Shown: positions 29,051-40,520 of the stretch, piece by piece
How positions within the stretch are numbered: the first letter of the stretch is position 1
How the letters are laid out: every line of letters starts with the position of its first letter
From: Actinernus sp. WN-2022
Lineage: Eukaryota > Cnidaria > Anthozoa > Actiniaria > Actinernidae
Direction of reading: 5' to 3'
Assembly: GCA_030867875.1 (NCBI GenBank)
Contig: JAOWCC010000577.1
Span: forward strand, 698,660-762,659
Length of the DNA: 64,000 bases
Program-made: the position numbers and the translations under genes
Notes under the pieces: model-generated
Told to the model about the DNA's origin: nothing
The model's database searches: none
Seen by the model: the letters and a program-made list of their open reading frames with translations, nothing else

Positions 29051-29425
29051 CTACTTATCCTCCGATTCTACCACATGTAGATCCTCCAATATCTTATCGA
29101 GTTCGCACATGTCCACCACATTATTTGGATCCTTAGCTTGGAGTTTTGCCTCTTGTTTCTCAGATTCCATCAACGACTTAGCGCGTTCCATATCGATGCG
29201 CTTCTTCTCGTTAGTGAGACTGAGTTGGATTGTGGTACATCTTGAACAAAGCTCATTAGCCGTATGACATCCTCTACCACATCTCACACATGGAACGAAT
29301 GGTTTACCCCCGTTTCGTTTCTGTAAGTTATGTTGAGAACAATACTCCGATGTCTTTGAGCGCTTCCTTATACATTTACTGTTCTTTCCTCGCATCAACC
29401 AATCACAAGTTATTATCTCAGGCAT
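29051..29425 (-). CDS. Cys-rich zinc-binding protein, TIR-proximal
   Basis: 124 residues from an ATG, with TATAGGTATATCACACT just before it. The first zinc module is C-x10-C-x10-C-x2-H (ITCDWLMRGKNSKC, SEYCSQH). A second Cys-rich stretch follows (VPCVRCGRGC, ELCSRC). The C-terminal half is a charged helix (EKKRIDMERAKSLMESEKQE). The first module resembles small zinc motifs seen in nucleocytoplasmic large DNA viruses. Polinton C carries a clear homologue (63,469-63,876) in the same context. Function unknown; nucleic-acid or protein binding is plausible. Confidence 0.7.
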   Translation of the reverse strand: MPEIITCDWLMRGKNSKCIRKRSKTSEYCSQHNLQKRNGGKPFVPCVRCGRGCHTANELCSRCTTIQLSLTNEKKRIDMERAKSLMESEKQEAKLQAKDPNNVVDMCELDKILEDLHVVESEDK

Positions 29426-29464
29426 AGTGTGATATACCTATATGTTATGTGTCTAATTGGTATC

Positions 29465-29592
29465 TTAGTTGTGACGTCTGCGTTGAGATTCTTCAATCAC
29501 ATGCACTTGTCTAATCTGTGTGGTATTAATACGTACTAAGATGGCAGCATACGTTAATGTCGAGAAATAGAGAATGTACGTTAGAAAACCTT
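29465..29592 (-). pseudogene. small membrane ORF remnant, 5' end replaced by the TIR
   Basis: About 40 residues ending EESQRRRHN match the 47-aa ORF at 63,333-63,476 of Polinton C (LAYVVILVHINTAKIGQ versus LTYAAILVRINTTQIRQ). In C the ORF begins with an ATG. Here the position corresponding to that ATG is GGT, and the sequence upstream is terminal-repeat sequence, with no ATG in frame. It lies directly upstream of the zinc gene in both elements. Confidence 0.6.
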
Positions 29593-30002
29593 TAATATGG
29601 TGTATAAATATGACGAATGGACTATAATAGTAAATAATGATTATGACAATATATGGTATAATACCTAATAACCACACTACTCTAATAGGGTGTTAGAATA
29701 CAATAAATTCACTATAAACCAAATGTTCGAACAAATGTTAATATATGCTTAGCCCTGATATAATACATTATGATTACATTACTTTAATATATAATTATAA
29801 ATACAATAAATGAACTATAGTAGAAGATAAACTGTTGCTGTCTGGCCCGATTACAACAAAATACAACGAACACACTGTTGCATTTGTTGCATTTTATGAT
29901 AACGAACCCGAAGGGTGAGATGTCATAAAATGCAACAAATGCAACAGTGTGTTCGTTGTATTTTGTTGTAATCGGGCCAGAAGCAACAGTTTGTATACTA
30001 CT
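29593..30002. repeat. right terminal inverted repeat of Polinton B
   Basis: 410 bp complementary to 14,814-15,223. It includes the hairpin (29,841-29,981) and a CCCTATTAGAGTAGTGTGG box whose orientation points inward, towards the zinc gene. Confidence 0.93.
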
Positions 30003-30369
30003 CGAGGTTATAGCGTTACTAAAAAAACACTGATTTTCTCGCATTCGATCCAAGATGGCCACTGGGTGAAAAGATTGAATATACGTAATTGCCATTTTAG
30101 AACTCCCGAGAGATTATTATGCGGCCGGCGTCAGCTTCGGAACCTGACCAGGTGTGCGGAAAGTAGCTATAAAACACTTTTTTCCAAAATTTTGAGAAAA
30201 AAAGTCTAACGGATTGCTACATTTTTGCTTCAGAACCGTACTTGGGTTGCGAATTATAATAATCGGTCGGGCTCGCCAACTGGTCATACCAAAAGAGTCA
30301 AGAGACATAACATAAGTACTCCCGTCTCCCCCCTAAGGGAGATAAGGTTACGTGAAGCTTTGATTTCAA

Positions 30370-31871
30370 TTGGCGACCAAACTCAAAGACAAAAAATAAA
30401 TCCAGTGATACTGAGATCCTACATAAAATATAACTAGTTTCCCGGATCGGAACGTAAACCAAAAGTCCATATATAGTTATATTACGCGTTCATATTTCCT
30501 GATAAAGCGGTCTTCCTGTGTGTAACGCAATCTCAGCTGTTGACAGTTGAACTACGGCAGTCTTGCATTTGACAACCTCTAGTTATAGCGATACTTACTG
30601 TGACGTCACACAGGCCAGTCACGCCACATTTGTTGCTTTCTGTGGTTGGCAGAAACGAAGCGTGAACCCAGTCAGATGCTTATAAAATATCACAGGTCGG
30701 TGCTTATTCATCGCCAAATTACTTTCTTGTTCTTCCAAAATGCAAGCAAGCCCTTTCATCGAAGCTAATATGCTCTTAACTTATAAGTCTTATAAAGGAA
30801 TTAAGATTTGGAATCAGAATTGAGACTTTAGATGTATTTTGTGAGACCTAAATCGCTAATTCCCATACAAGTCATACAAACACGCGGTTTTTTTTGCCAA
30901 CCACATTATATATGCAAATATATAAATGACGTCAGTGTTTACAAACAGTAAGTATCGCTATACTACCGATTCTCTACAAAACCACATGAAAGGTACATAT
31001 TAAGCCATTACAATTACTTTTTAACATTCCTAACAGTGAATAGTTCAACTGTAGATCATTCGGATTGACTTAGAAGTCTCATAAAGGTAGTCTATCAATT
31101 GAAAGTTGTCAGCGCTCCGGCATGAGTAAAGATTCAACAATATGTCATCGCAAAAATACCGCTAAAAGCCACTGATTTTGTACATAATTGGTAGAAACCG
31201 ATATATAATCTATCTGAAAGTATTCAGGCTTCTTTAGTGTTAAATTTAACCTGATAGAAGTTGATATAATATTTTTTTCCTCTTTTCATCTTAGATTCTG
31301 TGCATTCGAACGCTGTGAGAAAAGAGAGTATTCTTACGTCAGTGCCACTTGCGTTTGGTGCCCTGAAAATTCGTAGTTTCAATTGCCCAAAATTTTATTG
31401 CATGTATTTGAAGAAGAAACATTGCTCTTTCGCTAGGTTATACTCTAATATAGCCAGGTCATGTACCATTGGAGATTTTGGCTTCTCAATTTGGTCATTA
31501 TTTTGCGTACCAAAAATGTCTAAAATTAACACAATAATTAAAAATTGATAAAATATTTAATTTGTAATAAACAACCCATGAAAAGAGAAATCATTATCTT
31601 TTCTTTGTATTTAGCTGCACAGTATTGCTATAAATTTATATTTTCATTTTTAGGCGAGCCGTTATCGATGTGTGGTATCGATCTCCTAAAAACCGGTCTA
31701 AGAGCCGTAAAACCGATTTTGTCGCCGTTTGGCGAAAATAAAAATCAGATTCAACTAAAAGTTATATTTATATGCCTCACTCACCCAGGCCATTATTCTG
31801 AGAAAGTTTGAGGAATTTCATTTTTTCTCATCCTAAACACTTTAGGCGATATTTACAGACGGCCGCTCTTA
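30370..31871. repeat. right arm of large imperfect inverted repeat
   Basis: Complement of 10,168-11,290. It is longer because of the MITE at 30,586-30,960. The outer end is cagacggccgctcttaa. Between this arm and Polinton B (30,008-30,369), the cccagtggccatcttggatc block near 30,035-30,065 matches, inverted, the left flank near 14,740. Confidence 0.75.
30586..30960. mobile_element. 375-bp MITE, copy 1
   Basis: Perfect 16-bp terminal repeats TAGCGATACTTACTGT / ACAGTAAGTATCGCTA with TA on both sides, as in Tc1/mariner-type insertions. TGACGTCA palindromes lie close to both ends. The corresponding place in the left arm (about 11,070) lacks it, so the insertion came after the arms formed. Non-coding. 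Confidence 0.8.
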
Positions 31872-32430
31872 ATATTTTCCCTTGTTAAATGGCAGTTATT
31901 TACCAGGCCAAAAACGCTAGTTTCCTGTTAAAAACATTCAAATACCCCTGCTCCCGTGGACCCTTGGATAACCATGGGTATTATTAACGACAACATCTTG
32001 GACCAACTCTTGAGGACAAGCACTGGGTTTCTGCGGGATTTTCTGATACCATTTGTAAACATCACCTCTTCGAACGGTCCTGTTTGACTGCTAGTTTCAA
32101 TAACACAACACTCGTCCCAACTGGTTTGTTCTTACAAATGGTAAACACCTATGGGCCTCCTGTGCTTTCAAATGACGAAGAACTGATGTTCTTTATAAGA
32201 AATTAAAAGCTGACTTGATATCCATATGGCATTCCATATAACCCCCTCCCAGTTAGGGAAGCGTAACATATCAATTTTTCCACGAGAAACGTCCTGCGAA
32301 GTTTGGGGGTGGTGGGGGGGGTTTTACCTGTGACGTTTCTCCGTGGAAAAATCGATAGTTTTCAGAAACATCACCTCACATATCTCCGCGGCGATATAGA
32401 CTCCTGAAGAGAAATGGCAGATTGCGGTTG
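31872..32430. other. no gene seen
   Basis: No supported ORF. A short inverted pair (taccatttgtaaacatc / tacaaatggtaaacacc, 32,048 and 32,134) and a G-run near 32,305 are the only features. Confidence 0.4.
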
Positions 32431-32808
32431 AATACCTGCCAACTCTCCCGATTTATGCGGGAGACTCCAGATTTTGGACCTCATCTTCCGGTCTCCCGGA
32501 TAGAGCCTCAAATCTCCCGGTTTTTAGCCATTTTATGGATCGAGTTCGCCGTTTTTCAGGCTCGAGGGTTAAAAAACAAGCAATTTTGCGTTTGTGTTCA
32601 TTTCGCACGCTAGCGAATGCGCGAAAAGCACCGAGTGACTCGATCGATCGCGAGACTTGTAATTAAATTTCCGAGAGCTTTCGCAAAGTCTTCGGAAAAC
32701 CTTCGGAACACAATCAGGGTATCTTTGGAAAAAATCGGAAATCATTACGTCATAACAAAGCCTCAACCAACATTCTCCATATTTTAGAACTCCGGAGGTT
32801 GGCAGGTA
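32431..32808. mobile_element. 378-bp non-autonomous hAT element with 8-bp duplication
   Basis: Ends ATACCTGCCAAC...GTTGGCAGGTAT are inverted repeats. TGCGGTTG flanks the element on both sides, an 8-bp duplication as expected for hAT. The interior (cgggagactcc, ctcccgg) is non-coding. Confidence 0.75.
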
Positions 32809-33700
32809 TGCGGTTGTCCCACAGCCGGCTAAGTTTTTGAGAACTCATCGACATAGATAGCAGTGAATTCAAAGGTTTCACGATGAATTCAACGTTCCAT
32901 TCCCACCAAATGGGACCCAGAGGTTGTGACAAGTTGTTTAAGTTGGGATAAAAAGGCAGACATGAATGGAAAGAGGTAGTGTATGACTTTTGAAAAAGAA
33001 TCGATAAATCGCTGACGTTTCTTAGGGGGGGTGGGGGGGGGGGGGGGGGGGGGTTGAAAAAGAAACTTCGCTGGACGTTTTTAAAGGTACATCAGCTCTA
33101 GTCGAGAATTATACTTAAGCTTAATCTAGCTTCTCATTTTATTTCTTGTACCGTTGTATCGTTTACTGATTTCTAAATCCAAAAATGTCTTTCAAATAAA
33201 CTTAGATTAAGACTTTATAGTGATATATAAAGTTAGTTTATAAAGCTTAAGTTTTATAATTACTAGGTTATTTGGTTTTACTTAACACATGAAAGAAAAT
33301 ATAAATAGTCAGACATAACCTAATAATGCAATGGAAACAATGAAATTAGGGTCTAACGGTGTCTACTAGTGAAACTGATATATTTCATGGGTTAAGTAAA
33401 ATCACTCTACTAATTATTAATGCATCCCCGTATATAAAATGTGTAGTGTCTACTGCTTTCTTTCTTCGGTTAACATTTAGATACACGTTCAAAAACATTT
33501 ATATGTAGATCTATGTAAACTTTATCTACATAAAAAAACTAGAATCAAACTATTATATTATATACTGTATCTTTAATCCAAACATATGTTGGCACAATTT
33601 TTAAAGTGCAATCATTTGCATTATACCAAGAGACCATCACCTACTCATTAATATGGGTGGCAGTTAGGGAGAGGGACTGTGACCTGACTTTTTATAGCAA
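32809..33700. other. no gene seen; poly-G tract
   Basis: AT-rich, no supported ORF. A G-rich run of about 28 with one T lies near 33,026-33,053. Its flanks (gacgtttcttagg, aaacttcgctggacgttt) are loosely repeated near 32,285 and 45,865, perhaps a dispersed repeat. Confidence 0.4.
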
Positions 33701-34075
33701 TAGCGATACTTACTGTTTGTAAACACTGACGTCATTTATATATTTGCATATATAATGTGGTTGGCAAAAAAAAACATGTGTTTGTATGATTTGTTTGGGA
33801 ACTAGCGATTTAGGCCTCACAAAATACATCTAAAGTCTCAATTCTGATTCCAAATCTTAATTCCTTTATAAGACTTATAAGTTAAGAGCATATAAGCTTC
33901 GATGAAAGGGCTTGCTTGCATTTTGGAAGAACAAGAAAGTAATTTGGCGATGAATAAGCACCGACCTGTGATATTTTATAAGCATCTGACTGGGTTCACG
34001 CTTCGTTTCTGCCAACCACAGAAAGCAAAAAATGTGGCGTGACTGGCCTGTGTGACGTCACAGTAAGTATCGCTA
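33701..34075. mobile_element. 375-bp MITE, copy 2 (inverted)
   Basis: Same length and about 95% identical by eye to 30,586-30,960, in the opposite orientation. The right flank has TA; the left flank is AA, so the duplication is degraded. Confidence 0.8.
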
Positions 34076-34209
34076 TAGGAAGTGCTTGTCTAAGACATAA
34101 ACAATGAATGTGCAGGGTTATCAGTACAGGATTATTCAGTATTTATGGTGGGGGGGGGGGGGGGGGGGGATCTGTCAAGAAATCGGCAGGGGTTTCATTA
34201 ATTTTGAAA

Positions 34210-34405
34210 GTACAAAGTAAAGCAACATATTTAATGTCAGTAACTTGTGACAGTCTGGTGAGACTGATAAACTTGAGGCCGACGTGGTACCTACAATTTT
34301 ATGTCCTTATCCAAGAAGACGTGAAGGTCTAACCATTTGCAGTTCGAGCGAGCACCCACTCGACAGTCCGGAGCTTAACTACTGAGCTAACCAGGAGGCG
34401 GTGAA
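34210..34405 (-). mobile_element. tRNA-derived SINE fragment
   Basis: Read on the minus strand it matches the SINE at 41,011: a degraded tRNA-like head (tagctcagtagttaagct), then the ccttcacgtcttcttggataaggac and agtctcaccagactgtcac blocks. A poly-G tract (34,148-34,169) lies next to it. Confidence 0.6.
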
Positions 34406-35431
34406 AATGTACAAAAAATGTAGCAGGGTACTCATACTTGCATTGTACTGAACGAGTGTTATTTTGTAAAGCCAAGGACATAAGATAAATATTGCCAGAA
34501 AATCGAATGGACATGTGAAGCTTGACCCTTTTTAATAGAAAACTTAGCCCTCTGGGACGTTCTCAACATATGGTGCTAAAATATCCGTGTTCTGATATTT
34601 CTAACCATGATAAAAAACCCAACTTACATGTATAGTGGTTACACGTAGAACATTTAAAACACACTAAATATAAGCTATTCTTTGAATGCAATAACGGCAA
34701 CTTAGCGTTCAATATCGGGTCGTTTTAGCGGGATAGATTGCTGAAATAAGTTTAAAGGGCGCCACTTGAAAGAGTAGCTAGTATAACGAAAGACTCAACA
34801 GCTTGAAATTAAGACTTCGCTTGCAATGCTTATCGAGTGTTCCTTCCCCTTAAGGGTCATGACAAAGTGCGAGTCAGCGAGTCAGCGAGTCAGCGAATCA
34901 GGGTGCGAGTCAGCGAGTCAGGGTCAAATTAATCAAATTTACAGTTTTGATAGAATATTATATACACTTTAGCAATGTTTTCGTAATTAAATTGATTGCA
35001 AAATAAACAATTGTTGTGACAGTTATAAAATACAGGCTCCATACAAGCGTGATCGGTTATTTAAATCTGAAAAATCTCTTCCCTCTTCTTATTCAGGGTC
35101 GTAACGAGGTATATTTTTTCTCTTTCCCGGCGACTGAAACCGAACACGATCTTCCGTAACAGTTATTGTACTCGGTTTTGGTCTGTTTCTTTACGCTTTC
35201 TTCGTCTTTGCCTTCTCTGTGCACTCATAATTTATGTGAAATTCCATGACAATGGTAACGCTAAAATTGAACTTGTCTACCGCAATATACTCATATACTG
35301 ATCGCACTGAAGAGTTAACTATCGTGGTCTGCGTAGTCCTTCACTGAAGCACGCAAAATCCATGAACAACATGGCATCGTGTTTCACCATACCTACTGCT
35401 CAACATCAAATACTGGAAAATGACATTCTTA

Positions 35432-35652
35432 GGGCGCGTTCGATTGACCGTATTCCGGAATAAGAATAGATGGAATAATCTCTGGAAATCACTGGTTCAG
35501 GCACATTTTGCACTGTAAGCTACTAAAGTTTGCTGAAATATGATATTCAGAATACATCTTGTATTCCATGGACTAAAAATTCCCGAAATAAGCGATTTGT
35601 AGTTATCATTCTGTGTATTCTTATTCCGGAATACGGTCAATCGAACGCACCC
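35432..35652. mobile_element. 221-bp PIF/Harbinger-type MITE
   Basis: Near-perfect inverted repeats of about 30 bp starting GGGCGCGTTCGATTGACCG and ending with the complement (one mismatch). TTA is duplicated at both sides (35,429-35,431 and 35,653-35,655). Non-coding, nested in the TTAA-flanked element. Confidence 0.85.
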
Positions 35653-37631
35653 TTAATGACAGATAAGTTAATTGTGTCAACAAAGTTCAGTGGGATGCCA
35701 GCAAACTTTGAAACCATTTTTCACGGCGTTATAAATGCACGTTTTGTAGCATGTATTCGAAGCTCCTGTACCTTGAGATACTTTCATGTTTCTTTCTTCA
35801 ACCCCTAAAAAAAGGTGTTCCAGATCTTTGCAGTCAGTGATTATTTTCGCGACGGAATAAGATATCGGAAAACTGAGACACCCTTTTTTAGATCAATTTC
35901 TCCACTTTATGAAGGTCGTTTCAGCGCGGATTTCCGTCCAATTCCCGAGGGATAGGAGCTCCAGGTATAAGGTATGGTGAAATTGGATTAAAATCACAAT
36001 AAATAAAAGTGTATTTAATAATAATGAAAATCAAGCTGTTTTCTACAATCTATGTTTATTAAGCTTTCAGAAAATATATACTTTGTAGGAGTTTTCTTGA
36101 ATTTAACGCGCGCAATTAAAAGTTTTCGGGAAGCGCTCTTGAAGGGCTCCTGATACCTAATATGGGTAAAGAAACCCGTGATTCGTGAATTTACGGACAA
36201 ATTGTCCGTGACTTGTGATCGCCAACGGCTCTTCACTACCCTGTACACGAAAAATGGGTATGTATATAAAACCCTGACCCTGTTTGACCCAATCCGAGCT
36301 CCAAAACCCTGATTGCCCCCTTTTTTGAGAAAAAAAAAACCTGATTGCCCCTTCTTTAAATTGTTTTCAAAACACAGTAGGATATATTCCCCGGCCGATA
36401 TACCGCGTGCCGGGATTGCATGCAAAATACGGAACATTTCAAGTCGGGACGTGTGACGGAAACAAGCGATGGACGCTTTTTGAACAATTGATCATTTGAT
36501 TAGATTAAGACATTTACTTATACTATAAACAGGAAACGCGTATGCATTTCAATCATAGATTACAATGATTGACGTCTAATAGGGTGTCTGTCGCAGATCG
36601 TCTTATTATCAAAATAGATTTGTACCCTAGTCGAGAGAGTTTTGTAATCGCGAGCGAGAGAAGCACAACATTTCAGTAAATTACAAATAACTCAAGCATG
36701 TTAAGGCCTGGTTTCGGGTAAAAACTGTTTTCCTTATTTCAGCACAGCAGAGTATGGTAAGTACGCCAAGTTTCTCACGATAATAGGTATCGCCATTCTT
36801 GACTACCTTAAGTGGTTTGTGTGTAGTAAAACGTGTCATGTGGTCTGTCACGTGATTTAGAACACGAAATCAGTAAATCAAAAACGCGGCTCCGAGTTTA
36901 AAACAGCTAGGATGATGAGTGGATATGTTTAGTTAAGATTGAAGCCTTTTACCTAAATCAGCTTAGAAAAGATGACTACAAAGTTTCGTTAATGAGTAAT
37001 TAAGGCAAAAATATGCAAAATAGGTCACGTGACCTTTTGTACCCTTAATATCTCCTTATTTTACATGATAGTCATGTTTTCTAAGCGTGGTCTGAAACAC
37101 TGCAGGAGGAGTAATGTTTTAGCAGGGTTACTTTATATTCATAATGTTATCGTCACAGCCGCATTTCACTTAAACGATTTTATATAAGTATGACGTCATC
37201 GATCACGTGATACGACAACCATCCACTTAAAAAAATAAGGAAGTTTATATTAGTATTATTGTGTAATTAGATTTTGTTTAAACTGTTATTTCTGTCAGAA
37301 AACATTTTTTAACGTAAATCTACTTTCCGTTAAATGAACCAGGCCTAACATGCTTGAGAAACGTGAATTAACCAGGAAACGTCTAAGCGTTTTCGACACG
37401 TGGCATTGGGTAAACAAATCAGCAGATGAAGTACATAGATAAGTACTGAAGTACGAATTAGCGGCGTCACGATGTATGGAACCTCAGTGCTTGCATGTGG
37501 GCAGGCGATCAAAATGCGGAAACAGAATGTCTTTTTTGACATAGTAGCTAAACAAAACTGAACCCTAACTGCCTAAAAAATACTGAACCCCGACCCTGAC
37601 TGCACCCAAATTATACTCAAATCCTGATCCT

Positions 37632-37830
37632 GATCTGCCCAAATCAGGTCAAAACCCTGACCCTACCTGCCCAAACTGAGCTCAAAACCCTGACCCACCC
37701 CTGCGGCACATACATAATACGTCACAAGCAGGAGTATCCCCACCCCCCGGGATCTGCCCAAATCAGGTCAAAACCCTGACCCGTACCTGCCCAAACTGAG
37801 CTCAAAACCCTGACCCACCCCCGCGGCACA
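37632..37830. repeat. direct duplication rich in ccctgaccc
   Basis: An approximately 80-bp block starting gatctgcccaaatcaggtc occurs at 37,632 and at 37,751. Related aaaccctgaccctg words occur at 36,272. A C-run of about 22 lies at 37,858-37,879. Confidence 0.6.
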
Positions 37831-38576
37831 AACAGAAGTACCACAAACAGAACTACCACCCCCCCCCCCCCCCCCCCCCCATCCCCCCCGGGAGCTCGAC
37901 AAAACAAAATGGGTGTCTTATTAATTAAACGAAAACCTAAGACCCATAAAAATCACATAATCTTTATTTATAAAGACTTATTGTTGTCGGGTTCAGTTCA
38001 GACTCTCGGTTCTGTTCTGTATTTGGAGAATACTGATTCCAAAAGAACGTAGAAAAACAAACAGAGTCGAACCTAGAAACCATAGCCAAACAAAACAAAA
38101 CCGTTAATGCTGTACTATATCACTCGTTCATAGAGTCAAAACCGGGGTTATGCGTTTCATGATGCACATCATGCACTATAAATAGTTTATTTAGTTGTGT
38201 TCGGTGATTTCTTTTAAATAAAAAAAAAGCTGACTCGCACCCTGACTCGCTGACTCGCACCCTGACTCGCTGACTCGCACCCTGACTCGCTGACTCGCTG
38301 ACTCGCACTTTACCAAGACTCTCCCCTTAATATAGGCCTTACCTTGGATCCAATATTGATTCGTGATTTTACCCTAATTCCAACACTTTTAGTCCTTCGC
38401 TCGGCTCGTTTTTGCAAATCCAGTTTTTATAGTAATTAAGGTTCAAAATACTTGCCAGCAGAGTCTGATAATAGCGAATTTTCTCCACTTTCGCTGCCTC
38501 AACGGGTCAGCCATCTTGTAAAATTATCTGCAGGCGTTCCTTGTTGTTGACTAGTACCGAGAAAGAAGTGATGGTT

Positions 38577-39472
38577 TATCACAGGCAGCCCAAGCTCACG
38601 ATTTCTGGATCATACAAATCCAACGTACGTGATCACTCGCGCAAGATATAGCGCGCGCTTTTCCGGAAATTTTCATTGTCTTCTCAGTAATTAAATACAG
38701 TTTGTATTGATTTCTTATCGTGGTAAAAATAAAGGTAATGAGATAACATTTTGCAATAAAAGTACCTTGAGTGTCCTTTTCTTATGCCCTTGGGTATTCT
38801 CTGCTATTCGGTTTTAGAGAGTTTGATATTTTAGATCTCTCTCTATAATGAAAATGACAAGGCTGCACTGTTGATCACATCAAATCACTCTAAAATCACT
38901 TCAATCGTCGCCAGACTCCATACATGTACGTTTTCGGGGTGGAATTCCAAAATTTAACATTTTAGCCCTTATAAACCACATATTTGTGGTATCAAAAACC
39001 GCTATTTCAAAACCCGTATATGCTGGTACCATAGTCCCAGACAGCGGGACATTCCGCGGATGGCAAATGCGCTCGTCACGAAGACAGACATTCGGTAGTC
39101 TGGCGACGATTGAAGTGATTTTAAGAGTGTTTTTTTGCCCTTCGAGTGATTTGATGTGATCAACGGACTGTGAAGCCTTGTCATTTCATTATACAGAGTG
39201 ATCTCAAACTAGCCCCAAATAGCAGAGAATATCCAAGGACATAAGAAAAGGACACTCAAGGTACATTTATTGCAAAATGTTATTTCATTACCTTTAATTT
39301 TACCACGATAAGAAATACAAACAGTATTTAATTAGTGAGAAGACAAGGACGGCAATTTCCGAGAAAACGGTGACTCTAGCGCGCGCTTTTTCTTGCGCGA
39401 GCAATCACGTAATCTACCGTAGGAGTTTGTATGATCCACAAATCGTGAGCTTGGGATGCCTGTGGGTTTATG
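38577..39472. mobile_element. foldback element with about 360-390-bp arms
   Basis: Arms 38,577-38,935 and 39,085-39,472 pair as an imperfect inverted repeat (cccaagctcacgatt, tagcgcgcgctttt, ccttgagtgtccttttctta, ttgatcacatcaaatcac and complements). The 150-bp centre is unique. No coding capacity. Confidence 0.75.
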
Positions 39473-39743
39473 GCTTTGAATTTTTCTCCAGCAGACTGTG
39501 TTGGCTTCCAGCAATACATCCAACGTCGGTGTTTGACGATTTAGTTAAACTAAATTTAGTACTATTTTAGTTGACGTACACTTAAATTGAAATTTCATGG
39601 TGCCAACAACAGACTTACCACCCTACAATTTTGTACCGCAATTTATTTATTTATTTCTTGAGTACGTATTTTTAGAGCACAGTATAGCTAAATGTCCATT
39701 CTAGGAGTGGACATCTAAGTCCATATCAAACGTTCTTTGCGAT

Positions 39744-40223
39744 GTTTGGCGTAGCTGTGTACATTTAATAGGAAATTTAAGATACGGCAACTACGGACTA
39801 CGACTACGGTTGGACGTGCCTAGCGGTCGGCTAGAGTACTGGGCCGAGTACGCAACGAATAGCGCGAACATTTCAACATTTTGGCGAGAATGAGCTGAAG
39901 CCATCGCATTGCCGACAGAATCGACCAAAAATTCCCACATAAGCTATGCCCAGAAACACTGTAAACTCGAACAGAAAGCAATTTATTGTGTATTTTAAAG
40001 ATTAGCTATTGAAATATCGAAAAGAGTGGTGAATTTCTTACACGTACTCTGTTGTGGTGACTACGAAAAACACGCCGACTTCTCACCGTCATGAACTCGC
40101 TACGGTGCAATGAAACCAACACAAGTGTCTCGTTCGAGTCCTTTATTGGCACGCGACCGTAGTCGTAGACCGTAGTCGTCGTATCTTAAATTTCCTATTA
40201 ATGTACACAGCTACGCCAAACAT
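39744..40223. mobile_element. 480-bp inverted-repeat element
   Basis: About 70 bp at each end are complementary (tttggcgtagctgtgtacat, ggaaatttaagatacg, actacgactacggt). The centre has no ORF. Family not recognised. Confidence 0.65.
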
Positions 40224-40274
40224 TGCCAAAATGTTTATATAGCAACCAATACCAAGATAGCATTACACTACATT

Positions 40275-40520
40275 GGGGAGCCAGGGTGGCGCAGTGGTTA
40301 AGCGCTTCGCCTCTCACCTCTGTGGCTCAGGTTCGATTCCCGGACGGGGCGCCATATGTGAGTTGAGTTTGTTGGTACCTCGCCCTTGCTCCGAGGGTTT
40401 TTCTCCGGATTCTCCGGTTTTTCTCCCTCCGCAAAAACCAACACGCTAAATTCCAATTCGATATGTGGATTAGCCGGGACCTGGCTTTGTTCAGCCCCCA
40501 TGGTTGTTTCAGGTCTCATT
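40275..40520 (+). mobile_element. tRNA-derived SINE, family 1
   Basis: The head has a Pol III A-box-like TGGCGCAGTGGTTAAGC and a B-box GGTTCGATTCC in a tRNA-like 70-bp unit, followed by a shared body (catatgtgagttgagtttgt, tctccctccgcaaaaacc, aattccaattcga). A second copy is at 58,678. The body shows it is a SINE rather than a tRNA gene. Confidence 0.8.

Larger units (their letters stand above)
14814..30002. mobile_element. complete Polinton/Maverick (Polinton B), 15.2 kb
   Basis: The element starts AGTAGTATACAAACTG and ends with the exact complement. CGAGG is present directly outside both ends (14,809-14,813 and 30,003-30,007), a 5-bp duplication slightly short of the 6 bp usual for Polintons. 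It encodes PolB, an rve integrase, adenain-type protease, packaging ATPase, double-jelly-roll-type capsid and penton-like proteins, which defines a Polinton. Terminal repeats are nearly identical over 410 bp, which implies recent insertion. Most genes are open; the lesions are listed under individual genes. Confidence 0.93.
34854..38326. mobile_element. 3.47-kb TTAA-flanked element with GCGAGTCAG-repeat termini
   Basis: TTAA lies at both ends (34,850-34,853 and 38,327-38,330). Inverted ends share AAAGTGCGAGTCAGCGAGTC followed by tandem GCGAGTCAG(GGT) units: about 6 on the left, more than 8 on the right. TTAA duplication is typical of piggyBac and Kolobok transposons. No transposase is recognisable, so it is non-autonomous or decayed. 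It contains the Harbinger-type MITE and a CCCTGACC-rich duplication. Confidence 0.6.

Noticed and set aside
33026..33053. Poly-G/poly-C runs (also 8,764; 12,906; 34,148; 37,858)
   Set aside because: Could form quadruplexes, but they are simple homopolymers of variable length and tend to be assembly-sensitive; no consistent neighbour or function.
36015..36437. 140-aa minus-strand ORF
   Set aside because: No domain, encoded partly by a poly-A/poly-T tract, inside a non-autonomous element.
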